Below, piece after piece: positions 1 through 5,996 of a stretch of 6,063 nt of DNA (positions within the stretch are counted from its first letter, which is position 1; every line of letters starts with the position of its first letter). Origin of the DNA: Candidatus Omnitrophota bacterium (GTDB taxonomy: Bacteria > Omnitrophota > Gorgyraeia > Duberdicusellales > 4484-171). A program made the translations under genes and the position numbers. The notes under the pieces were generated by a model. The model worked only from the letters and a program-made list of their open reading frames with translations. It did not search any database and was not told where the DNA came from. The stretch is from positions 1-6,063 of the forward strand of contig WJKZ01000025.1 in the NCBI GenBank assembly GCA_014728785.1, in the 5' to 3' direction.

Positions 1-1737
1 CTTAAAAACAACATCGATAAACCGGTCATAAAATCTGTTACTTTGACCGAAAACCTCCTTAAGGGTGAGTTTACCGAGGGCGCCGGCGGAGGTGAATTTT
101 ATCTCTATATACCCCCGGAAGATAAGGAATTACTTTCTCTTTTAAGAAAAAATGTCGCTGATTTCGAGGTAGAACCTGCCAGGACTATGTGGGTCAATAT
201 ATTCTATTCTCTGGGCCCCATGCTTCTTTTTATCTTATTCTTATGGTATTTTTCCTACCGGGGGAGCCAGATGGGTTCCCGTGTCTGGGGATTTGGGAAA
301 TCCCGGGCGGTGGCAATGGATAAAGAGCGCTCTACCAAGATTACCTTTAACGATGTTGCTGGTATAAATGAGGCTAAAGAAGAGCTGCAGGAGGTTGTGG
401 AATTCTTAAAAGACCCCAGAAAGTTTCAGAGGTTAGGGGGGAGGTTTCCTAAGGGGATTTTGCTGGTAGGTCCTCCGGGCTGCGGAAAGACACTTTTAGC
501 CAAGGCGGTCTCCGGCGAAGCCGCTGCTCCTTTTTTCATCATAAGCGGTTCTGATTTTGTGGAGATGTTTGTGGGGGTAGGTGCCTCCAGGGTAAGAGAT
601 TTGTTCGGCCAGGCTAAGAAAGCGGCAAAGGTTGAAAATAAAGGAGCTATAATTTTTATCGACGAGATAGATGCCGTCGGCAGGCAACGTTTTTCCGGAT
701 TAGGAGGAGGGCATGATGAGAGAGAGCAGACCTTAAACCAGCTTCTTACTGAGATGGATGGTTTTCAGACGGAGCTGGGCATAATAGTAATGGCTGCTAC
801 CAACCGGCCCGATGTTTTAGACCCTGCACTTCTGCGCCCGGGGCGTTTCGACAGACATATAGTGATTTATGCCCCTGACATAAAGGGGAGAGAGGAAATT
901 TTAAGGGTCCATGTAAAGAATTTAACCATTAGCGACGAAGTGGATTTTACCGAGGTTGCCAAAAGGACTCCCGGTTTTTCCGGGGCGGACCTGGAGAATT
1001 TATGTAATGAGGCGGCTTTGCTTGCAGCAAGAAGAAATAAGGAATCTGTTACCCAGAAAGAGATGGAGGAAGCTATCGAAAGAGTGATAATGGGCCCGGA
1101 GAAAAAAGGGAGGATAATTTCAAAGCGTGAGAAGGAGCTCACTGCTTATCATGAATCAGGGCACGCTTTACTTTCTCTTCTGGTTGAAGAAGTAGATTCA
1201 ATGGCCAAAGTTTCTATAATACCCCGCGGTATGGCCGGTGGTTATACTTTCATACCCCCGGTAGAGGACAGGCGTTACAAATCCAAAAAGGAGCTTTTGG
1301 GAGAAATAGTAGTGGCTCTGGGAGGACGGGCATCCGAGGAGGTGAACCTTAAAGATGTAACTACAGGAGCCATGAATGATTTAGCCGCTGTCACAAAGAT
1401 AGCAAGACAGATGGTTTGTGATTACGGCATGAGTAGCCGTTTGGGCAATTATGCTCTAGGTAAGACCCACGGCCCTGTCTTTTTAGGACGTGATATGATG
1501 CGGGAAAAAGACTACAGTGAACATACTGCACGGTTAGTCGATGAGGAAGTGAAGAACATCATCGATAGTTGTTACAAGAGGGCAAAAGACTTAATTACGG
1601 AAAATCAAGATAAATTGAAAATAATGGCGAATGCTCTACTGGAAAAAGAGGTTCTCGATGTGGAAGAGGTAAAGCGGCTGATCGGTTTTACTGATTCTGA
1701 AACTTCTAAAAACACTCCGACTGACAAGCCACAATAA
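1..1737 (+). CDS. ftsH: ATP-dependent zinc metalloprotease FtsH, 5' end outside the window
   Basis: FtsH is a membrane-anchored hexameric AAA+ protease that unfolds and degrades misfolded membrane proteins and some short-lived cytosolic ones. The frame is open from base 1, and the codons before the TTG at 43 already read as FtsH periplasmic domain, so that TTG is internal and the true start lies upstream. Counting codons from base 1: end of the periplasmic domain, then the second membrane helix (about 63-86), then the FGKS linker. Walker A GPPGCGKT is at 157-164 (469-492), the pore-loop FVG motif follows, and Walker B IIFIDEID starts at 217 (649). The second region of homology has arginine fingers at 282 and 285. 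The peptidase has HESGH at 384-388 (1150-1164), with the third zinc ligand Asp probably at 460. The C-tail is short and polar. The Cys in Walker A replaces the commoner Thr. It is probably active. The missing part should be the first membrane helix and roughly 50 residues. Confidence 0.97.
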   Translation, partial: LKNNIDKPVIKSVTLTENLLKGEFTEGAGGGEFYLYIPPEDKELLSLLRKNVADFEVEPARTMWVNIFYSLGPMLLFILFLWYFSYRGSQMGSRVWGFGKSRAVAMDKERSTKITFNDVAGINEAKEELQEVVEFLKDPRKFQRLGGRFPKGILLVGPPGCGKTLLAKAVSGEAAAPFFIISGSDFVEMFVGVGASRVRDLFGQAKKAAKVENKGAIIFIDEIDAVGRQRFSGLGGGHDEREQTLNQLLTEMDGFQTELGIIVMAATNRPDVLDPALLRPGRFDRHIVIYAPDIKGREEILRVHVKNLTISDEVDFTEVAKRTPGFSGADLENLCNEAALLAARRNKESVTQKEMEEAIERVIMGPEKKGRIISKREKELTAYHESGHALLSLLVEEVDSMAKVSIIPRGMAGGYTFIPPVEDRRYKSKKELLGEIVVALGGRASEEVNLKDVTTGAMNDLAAVTKIARQMVCDYGMSSRLGNYALGKTHGPVFLGRDMMREKDYSEHTARLVDEEVKNIIDSCYKRAKDLITENQDKLKIMANALLEKEVLDVEEVKRLIGFTDSETSKNTPTDKPQ

Positions 1738-1768
1738 GCCGCATTTGTGAGGTATCTATTACCCGCTT

Positions 1769-2977
1769 ATGAAAATTGTTCCTGTAAGAACAGAGAAGAA
1801 AAAAGAATTTTTAGAACTTCTTCTTTCTCTGGGTGTCAGTAAAGAGGGGGCAAAGATACTCCTTCCGAAAGGCTTAAATTCGGCTTTCAAGATAGAAGAT
1901 ATAAAATCCCGGGAAGCTAATATCATAAAACAACATCTTCTTTCTTTGGGGAGTGACGCAGGCATAGAGCGGAAAGCTTTAGTCAAGGATGTGTTGACTT
2001 CCATGGTAATTTTTGGCAATTTGAGTCAGTTAAATAAGTTGTGCGAGAAGCTTAAGGGGCAGCCTTTCGGCTTAAGGGAAGTCGCCGGGAAGCTAAAAAC
2101 CTGCCTGCAAAATAAAGCCAGAGAAGAGTTTGTCTTGGAGGCCAGAGATAAGATTTTAAGAATAAAAAAATGCGTAATTTGCGGTATAATAAATACCACA
2201 CCGGATTCTTTTTCCGGTGATGGTTTATTGACAGACAGAGAAAGATTAGAAGAAAAAGATTTGCTTAACAGAGCCGAATCTATGATTAAGGCCGGAGCTA
2301 AAATAATCGATATCGGAGGAGAATCAACCCGGCCCTTTTCTAAGAAAATAGACGAAAAAGAAGAAAAAAGGAGAGTCATTCCGGCCCTGAGGATTTTAAG
2401 AAAAAAATTCCCCCGGGTTGTTTTGTCCGTAGATACTTATAAGTATCCTGTAGCCAGAGCAGCGGTAAATGAGGGAGTGGATATGATTAACGACATAACT
2501 GCTCTTAAAGGTTCCTCTAAAATGGCCGATTTGGTAGAACGTTTCGGTTTGGGATGCGTGCTTATGCACATGAAGGGTACTCCCCGGAATATGCAAAAGA
2601 ACCCTTCTTACCGTGATGTAGTTTCAGAATTGGTTGATTTTTTTGAATCAAGGCTTGCGTATTGTCAGAGTAAACGGATAGACAGAAAAAAAATTATGGT
2701 TGATCCGGGTATAGGTTTTGGAAAAAGATTTAAAGATAACACCGAAATAATCAAAAACCTGGATGCCTTGCGTATATTCGGATTGCCTGTTTTTATAGGT
2801 ATGTCACGCAAGTCTTTTATAGGAGAAATACTTAAAAATCCGGCGGAAGACAGGTTGACCGGTTCCTTAGCCGCTTGCGCTGTTGCCCTGGCCAGAGGCG
2901 CAAATGTTTTAAGGGTCCATGATGTAAAAGAAAGCAGTGAGTTTATAAAAGTTTTTCTTCAAATATTAAATAGCTGA
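1769..2977 (+). CDS. folP: Dihydropteroate synthase with N-terminal extension
   Basis: Condenses 6-hydroxymethyl-dihydropterin diphosphate with p-aminobenzoate to give dihydropteroate, in the cytosolic folate pathway (the sulfonamide target). The catalytic TIM barrel covers about residues 135-402. Visible motifs are GIINTTPDSF (139-148), DIGGESTRP (181-189), the DTYK strand (222-225), NDI (241-243), MHMKGTP (266-272), VDPGIGFGK (311-319), GMSRKSF (344-350) and RVHDV (382-386), so all main substrate loops are present. Classical enzymes have about 270-280 residues. The extra ~130 N-terminal residues carry an ANIIKQHLLSLG stretch that resembles an extension I recall in some clostridial and deep-branching homologues; its role is unknown to me. 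An in-frame TGA at 1748 rules out a longer protein. ATG 1769 is the first usable start, with GAGGT at 1749-1753 as a rather distant ribosome site (15 nt). It lies 31 nt after ftsH and shares one base with cdaA. Confidence 0.95.
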   Translation: MKIVPVRTEKKKEFLELLLSLGVSKEGAKILLPKGLNSAFKIEDIKSREANIIKQHLLSLGSDAGIERKALVKDVLTSMVIFGNLSQLNKLCEKLKGQPFGLREVAGKLKTCLQNKAREEFVLEARDKILRIKKCVICGIINTTPDSFSGDGLLTDRERLEEKDLLNRAESMIKAGAKIIDIGGESTRPFSKKIDEKEEKRRVIPALRILRKKFPRVVLSVDTYKYPVARAAVNEGVDMINDITALKGSSKMADLVERFGLGCVLMHMKGTPRNMQKNPSYRDVVSELVDFFESRLAYCQSKRIDRKKIMVDPGIGFGKRFKDNTEIIKNLDALRIFGLPVFIGMSRKSFIGEILKNPAEDRLTGSLAACAVALARGANVLRVHDVKESSEFIKVFLQILNS

Positions 2978-3732
2978 TGGATTTAGTAAGATTATTAAAC
3001 TGGAAGGTTATTCTGGAGATATTAATCCTTTGGATAGTTATCTACCGTATCTTTCTCTTTCTGAAAGGTACCAAGGCAGTATACCTGCTTAGAGGAATCA
3101 TCATTCTTGTGATATCATTACTTCTTTTTCAGATGTTCGGGTTACCGGTTCTCACCCGTATACTTACTTACCTTTTTGCTTTTTTTCTGATACTGATAGT
3201 TATTATTTTTCAGCCCGAGCTAAGAGAAGGTCTTACTCGCCTGGGCCAGAGGCACATTTTTCACATAGAGCTGAAAAAAGAAGATATTGAAAAAAGTCTT
3301 AGAGAAATAGTATCTGGCGTGGGCGTTTTGTCCCGGAAGAAAATTGGAGCACTTATAGCGATAAAAAGAGAGATGGGGCTTAAAAAATTTATTGAGAGCG
3401 GGTTGATAGTAAATGCGGAGCTAAGCTCAGAATTGCTCCAGAATATTTTTTATCCTTCCGCGCCTTTGCATGACGGAGGTGTGATAGTGGAAGGTACCAA
3501 GATTGTGGCTACTTCCTGTCTTTTCCCTCTGAGCGATAATCCCGGTCTCGGTAGAACGCTGGGGATGAGGCACCGGGCTGCCGTAGGGCTTTCCGAAAAC
3601 ACCGATGCGCTAGTAATAATAGTTTCGGAAGAGAATGGTTTTATATCTTTAGCCATAAACGGCCAGCTGACCCGCAACCTTACCCCTAATGATTTATTTA
3701 CTATTTTAAAGGGGCAGTTGACGAAACCTTAG
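2977..3732 (+). CDS. cdaA: Membrane diadenylate cyclase CdaA (DisA_N domain)
   Basis: Makes cyclic di-AMP from two ATP molecules. This messenger controls potassium and osmolyte transport and cell-wall homeostasis in many bacteria. Residues about 8-29, 34-55 and 60-78 form three hydrophobic helices, the CdaA-type anchor. The cytosolic cyclase domain follows, with GALIAIKRE (124-132), the signature LHDGG (164-168), and MRHRAAVGLSE (197-207) containing the RHR nucleotide-binding motif, then SEENG (217-221). Both active-site motifs are intact; the third DGG position is Ala (DGA) in Bacillus. At 251 residues it is slightly shorter than the usual ~270. ATG 2977 overlaps the folP stop as TGATG and has no good Shine-Dalgarno sequence, so translation is probably coupled to folP. 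The next gene encodes a YbbR/CdaR-like anchor, the expected partner in shortened form. The normal third member, glmM, is absent from this position. Confidence 0.96.
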   Translation: MDLVRLLNWKVILEILILWIVIYRIFLFLKGTKAVYLLRGIIILVISLLLFQMFGLPVLTRILTYLFAFFLILIVIIFQPELREGLTRLGQRHIFHIELKKEDIEKSLREIVSGVGVLSRKKIGALIAIKREMGLKKFIESGLIVNAELSSELLQNIFYPSAPLHDGGVIVEGTKIVATSCLFPLSDNPGLGRTLGMRHRAAVGLSENTDALVIIVSEENGFISLAINGQLTRNLTPNDLFTILKGQLTKP

Positions 3733-3736
3733 GTAG
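3731..3736 (+). promoter_or_regulatory. Ribosome binding site of the anchor-only YbbR-like gene
   Basis: AGGTAG begins inside the cdaA stop codon (3730-3732). Its AGG core ends 8 nt before ATG 3742, which is a normal Shine-Dalgarno distance. It is short and of moderate strength. Its position supports reading the small downstream frame as a translated gene coupled to cdaA. Confidence 0.5.
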
Positions 3737-3741
3737 TATAT

Positions 3742-3879
3742 ATGTTAAGGTTTTTAAAAAAAATAAACATAAAAAAAGCTATTACTTACAACTTCTGGTT
3801 GAAGCTTATATCTTTGATTATTGCCATTATTACCTGGGTTTATGTAAGCGGTGAGATAACCGAAGGTATAAGGATATAA
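3742..3879 (+). CDS. 45-residue membrane microprotein, CdaR/YbbR N-terminal anchor only
   Basis: This short frame fills the gap between cdaA and pdxJ and encodes 45 residues. A basic start (KKINIKK) is followed by a single membrane helix at about residues 18-36, with NFWLKLISLIIAI and then TWVYVSGE. The pattern N-x-x-LKL-x-SL-x-x-A-x-x-x-W-x-YV is the hallmark of the N-terminal anchor of YbbR-family proteins. One of these, CdaR, is encoded beside CdaA in Firmicutes and modulates its activity. Family members usually continue with several extracytoplasmic YbbR repeats (about 300-400 residues in all). Here the frame stops right after the anchor, and only 13 nt separate it from pdxJ, so the repeats are absent rather than frameshifted. 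By homology the N-terminus should face the cytosol, with a tail of about ten residues outside. It may be a functional minimal CdaA partner, or a remnant kept for coupling or RNA reasons. The YbbR relation rests on recognised motif and context, not on a search. Confidence 0.72.
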   Translation: MLRFLKKINIKKAITYNFWLKLISLIIAIITWVYVSGEITEGIRI

Positions 3880-3886
3880 AGGAGAT
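3878..3886 (+). promoter_or_regulatory. Strong Shine-Dalgarno of pdxJ
   Basis: AAAGGAGAT is nearly complementary to the 16S rRNA 3' end and lies 6 nt before ATG 3893 (AGGAG core 8 nt away). It is the best ribosome site in the window and overlaps the stop codon of the microprotein gene (3877-3879). It fixes the pdxJ start and should give translation independent of the upstream genes. Confidence 0.8.
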
Positions 3887-3892
3887 CCGGAT

Positions 3893-4606
3893 ATGAAGTT
3901 AGGAGTGAATGTTGACCATACTGCTACCTTGAGGGAATCCCGGGGAACCAACTATCCCGATCCGGTCGTTGCCGCAATGCTTGCAGAGTACGCCGGATGT
4001 GATTCGGTTGTTGTTCATTTGAGAGAAGACAGGCGTCACATAAAAGAAAGAGATGTTTTTCTGCTGAAAGAATCAGTAGGCCTTCCTCTTAATCTCGAGA
4101 TGTCTACGAATCGGGATATTGTTGATTTTGCGTTAATGGTTAAACCCAACCAGGCTACGCTGGTTCCCGAGAGACGCAGAGAAGTTACTACCGAAGGCGG
4201 TTTAGATGTTGTGAAGAATTATAAAAAAATAGAAAGAGTTGTAAAAAAGCTTAAAAGTTCCCAGATAAGAGTTAGTTTGTTCATTGACCCTTTAATAAAG
4301 CAGATAAAGGCAGCCGGAAAAATAGGGGCCGATAGTGTAGAAATAAATACCGGCAGTTTCGCCGAAGCAAAGACCTCCGCCAAAAAGAAAAGAGAGGTGG
4401 AAAAGATAAAAAAGGCGGTCAGTTTTGCCGTCAAAAAAGGTTTTTTTGTTGCGGCCGGACACGGCTTGGATTTTGAGAATGTGTTGCCAATAGCCCGGAT
4501 AAAGGGGATAGAAGAGCTGAATATAGGACATTCGATAATTTGTCGTTCTGTTTTTGTCGGTATAGTATCGGCAGTCGAGGAGATGGTATCTCTTATTAAA
4601 AGATAA
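3893..4606 (+). CDS. pdxJ: Pyridoxine 5'-phosphate synthase
   Basis: Closes the pyridine ring of vitamin B6 by condensing 3-amino-1-hydroxyacetone 1-phosphate with 1-deoxyxylulose 5-phosphate, the last ring-forming step of the DXP-dependent route. The 237 residues match the family length. Visible motifs are LGVNVDHTATLRESRGT (3-19), VHLREDRRHI (41-50), LNLEMS (66-71), LVPERRREVTTEGGLDV (90-106), VSLFID (127-132), AGHGL (188-192) and ELNIGH (208-213). His42, Glu69 and His190 align with the catalytic His45, Glu72 and His193 of the E. coli enzyme. The usual E-[IL]-HTG segment reads EINTG (150-154), a His-to-Asn change near the phosphate-binding side of the barrel. The start is set by the strong ribosome site just upstream. 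The gene sits 13 nt after the microprotein frame and 20 nt before acpS; the pdxJ-acpS pair is widely conserved. Confidence 0.97.
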   Translation: MKLGVNVDHTATLRESRGTNYPDPVVAAMLAEYAGCDSVVVHLREDRRHIKERDVFLLKESVGLPLNLEMSTNRDIVDFALMVKPNQATLVPERRREVTTEGGLDVVKNYKKIERVVKKLKSSQIRVSLFIDPLIKQIKAAGKIGADSVEINTGSFAEAKTSAKKKREVEKIKKAVSFAVKKGFFVAAGHGLDFENVLPIARIKGIEELNIGHSIICRSVFVGIVSAVEEMVSLIKR

Positions 4607-4626
4607 TTCAGGACCGGAGCAGGAAA

Positions 4627-4983
4627 ATGGTAGTTTTAGGTATAGGTATAGATATGGTAAAAACAGAGAAATTCTCTTCCGCTATAAAAAAGTGGGGAGA
4701 TGCCTTTTTAAGCAGGGTCTTTGAAGAAAAAGAGTTAAGCGGCATACCCGAAGGGAAAATGTATTACCAGCGTCTTGCTGCCAGATTTGCGGCTAAAGAG
4801 GCAGTTATAAAAGCCGTATCCAAAAGTTTCCCTCTGGCTCTTAAAGACATACATGTCCTTAACCGTTCCAACGGGGCTCCTTATTGTATGTTTAAAGATA
4901 ATATGGATTTGGAAATTTTTCTTTCCATTACTCATATAGAAGATTATGCGGTTGCCTGCGCAGTTGCTCAAAAGAAAACCTGA
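4627..4983 (+). CDS. acpS: Holo-[acyl-carrier-protein] synthase
   Basis: Transfers 4'-phosphopantetheine from coenzyme A to the active serine of apo-acyl carrier protein, which activates fatty-acid synthesis. It is a small cytosolic, usually trimeric enzyme, and 118 residues is the normal length. GIGIDMV (5-11) provides the magnesium ligand Asp9. ARFAAKEAVIKA (52-63) provides Glu58 and the CoA-contacting Lys62. DIHVLN (74-79) and LSITH (99-103) complete the fold. The usual glycine-rich KA-LGTG loop after the helix is replaced by a glycine-free stretch, VSKSFPLALK (64-73), which looks about two residues shorter. ATG 4627 has GGAG at 4616-4619, 7 nt upstream. The last 38 nt overlap nnrD in another frame, so translation is probably coupled. 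It may be a slightly divergent but active enzyme. Confidence 0.93.
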   Translation: MVVLGIGIDMVKTEKFSSAIKKWGDAFLSRVFEEKELSGIPEGKMYYQRLAARFAAKEAVIKAVSKSFPLALKDIHVLNRSNGAPYCMFKDNMDLEIFLSITHIEDYAVACAVAQKKT

Positions 4984-5794
4984 TACCCATAAAGGTTCTT
5001 ACGGCCACGTCCTTGTATTGGGGGGTTCGCCGGGGCTTACGGGAGCGGTGTGCCTTTGCGGCCAGGCTGCTTTAAGAAGCGGGGCGGGAATGATAACCGC
5101 AGGGGTTCCTTCTTCTCTAAACCATATATTTGAGTGTAAACTTACCGAGATAATGAGCTTGCCCCTTCCGGATAGACAGGGGTATTTGTCTTCCAGAGGG
5201 TTCAAGCAGGCAAAGGATTTTGCTGATAAAGCAGATGTTGTGGTGGTGGGGGGAGGCGCTTCGTGTAATCTTTCAGCCAGAAATTTTATACTGAAGGTGG
5301 TAAGGCACATAGAAAAACCGCTTATAATAGACGCGGATGGCCTGAATGCTCTGGCCGGGAATCCGGATTATTTGATGAAGAGAGCTTCTGAGAATGTAAT
5401 TATTACTCCTCATCCCAAAGAGTTCAGCAGATTAACAAAAAAATCTGTCTCCGAAATAAAGCAGAACAGAAAAGAACTTGCCAAAAAGTTTGCTCTCAGA
5501 TATAATTTAACTCTTGTTCTCAAAGGTAATCATACTATAATAACAAACGGAAAAAGCTGTTTTGAAAATTCTACCGGCAACCCCGGCCTGGCTACTGCCG
5601 GGACAGGAGATGTTCTTTGCGGCATAATAGCCGGTTTGCTGGTCCAGAATTTGAATACTCTGGATGCAGCCAGATTAGGTGTCTATATACACGGTCTGGC
5701 CGCCGACACAGCAGTGAAAGATAAGACCCAGGTCTGTTTAATCGCGAGTGATTTAATTGAATATTTGCCCGGCGTATTCAAAAAATTCAGATAA
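4946..5794 (+). CDS. nnrD: ADP/ATP-dependent NAD(P)H-hydrate dehydratase (YjeF C-terminal domain type)
   Basis: Repairs hydrated, inactive NADH and NADPH by nucleotide-driven dehydration; it belongs to the ribokinase-like carbohydrate kinase fold. Motifs in order: HKGSYGHVLVLGGSPG (15-30), AALRSGAG (41-48), VVVGGGAS (99-106, where most homologues have a GPGLG-type loop), DADGLNAL (129-136), TPHPKEF (154-160), LKGNHTIIT (192-200) and NPGLATAGTGD (212-222). The last contains the nucleotide-binding GTGD with the probable catalytic Asp222. At 282 residues it is the dehydratase domain alone; the epimerase (NnrE) half found in many bacterial fusions is missing and is not elsewhere in the window. 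ATG 4946 lies inside acpS (38-nt overlap) and has only a weak ribosome site, but the family alignment (LPxxLLKRKPDTHKG) begins right there, which supports it. It ends 11 nt before tRNA-Thr, with no terminator between. Confidence 0.94.
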   Translation: MRLPAQLLKRKPDTHKGSYGHVLVLGGSPGLTGAVCLCGQAALRSGAGMITAGVPSSLNHIFECKLTEIMSLPLPDRQGYLSSRGFKQAKDFADKADVVVVGGGASCNLSARNFILKVVRHIEKPLIIDADGLNALAGNPDYLMKRASENVIITPHPKEFSRLTKKSVSEIKQNRKELAKKFALRYNLTLVLKGNHTIITNGKSCFENSTGNPGLATAGTGDVLCGIIAGLLVQNLNTLDAARLGVYIHGLAADTAVKDKTQVCLIASDLIEYLPGVFKKFR

Positions 5795-5805
5795 CTTTAT
5801 AATAT

Positions 5806-5881
5806 GCCCAGGTAGCTCAATCGGCAGAGCAGGGGTTTTGTAAACCTCAGGTTGGAGGTTCGATTCCTCTCCTGGGCTCCA
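5806..5881 (+). tRNA. tRNA-Thr (anticodon UGU), CCA encoded
   Basis: A full cloverleaf can be drawn. The acceptor stem GCCCAGG (5806-5812) pairs perfectly with CCTGGGC (5871-5877). The D stem is GCTC (5815-5818) with GAGC (5827-5830). The anticodon stem GGGGT/ACCTC (5832-5836/5844-5848) has one G-T pair. The loop TTTGTAA carries TGT at 5839-5841, which reads ACA (Thr), with wobble to ACG possible. The T arm is GGAGG-TTCGATT-CCTCT (5854-5870). The discriminator is T5878 and CCA is genome-encoded at 5879-5881. G1-C72 and C2-G71, the known bacterial ThrRS identity pairs, are present. It lies directly behind nnrD and is probably released from the operon transcript by RNase P. Confidence 0.97.
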
Positions 5882-5884
5882 TAA

Positions 5885-5912
5885 TGGCATACAGCTGATG
5901 GCATATAGCTGG
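5885..5912 (+). repeat. Two tandem 14-nt repeats after tRNA-Thr
   Basis: TGGCATACAGCTGA (5885-5898) is followed immediately by TGGCATATAGCTGG (5899-5912), identical at 12 of 14 positions. It is the first part of an AGCTATA-flavoured low-complexity spacer between the two tRNAs. I see no protein-coding or promoter signal in it. Confidence 0.6.
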
Positions 5913-5914
5913 CT

Positions 5915-5996
5915 ATTTATTGCTGATTTAGAATAAAGCATAGAATACATTTATCATTAGCTATAGGCTATAAGTCATTAGCCATAAGCAATAAAT
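5915..5996 (+). repeat. Inverted and direct repeats in the tRNA-Thr/tRNA-Tyr spacer
   Basis: ATTTATTGCT (5915-5924) and AGCAATAAAT (5987-5996) are perfect reverse complements separated by 62 nt. The right arm abuts the first base of tRNA-Tyr. Between them, TCATTAGCTATA (5954-5965) recurs as TCATTAGCCATA (5975-5986) with 11 of 12 matches, and AGCTATAGGCTATAAG links the two copies. The arms could hold the spacer as a long-range stem in the precursor RNA, but the pairing is AT-rich and weak. Degenerate repeat decay is an equally good explanation. Confidence 0.5.

Noticed and set aside
43..45. TTG as the start codon of ftsH
   Set aside because: The frame is open to base 1 and the upstream codons continue the FtsH periplasmic domain. 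A start here would remove the first membrane helix, so the gene is cut by the window edge.
2026..2379. 117-codon minus-strand frame inside folP
   Set aside because: It lies wholly antisense to conserved folP sequence and has low-complexity Ser/Phe/Leu composition typical of a reverse shadow. The other minus-strand frames in ftsH, cdaA, pdxJ, acpS and nnrD fail for the same reason.
5798..5803. TATAAT as a promoter -10 box for tRNA-Thr
   Set aside because: It ends 2 nt before the mature tRNA 5' end, so transcription would begin inside the tRNA, and no -35-like hexamer sits at the right distance.
5753..5950. 65-codon minus-strand frame over the tRNA-Thr region
   Set aside because: It is the antisense of the tRNA (the familiar SPGEESNLQP-type artefact) with no ribosome site or neighbouring minus-strand gene.
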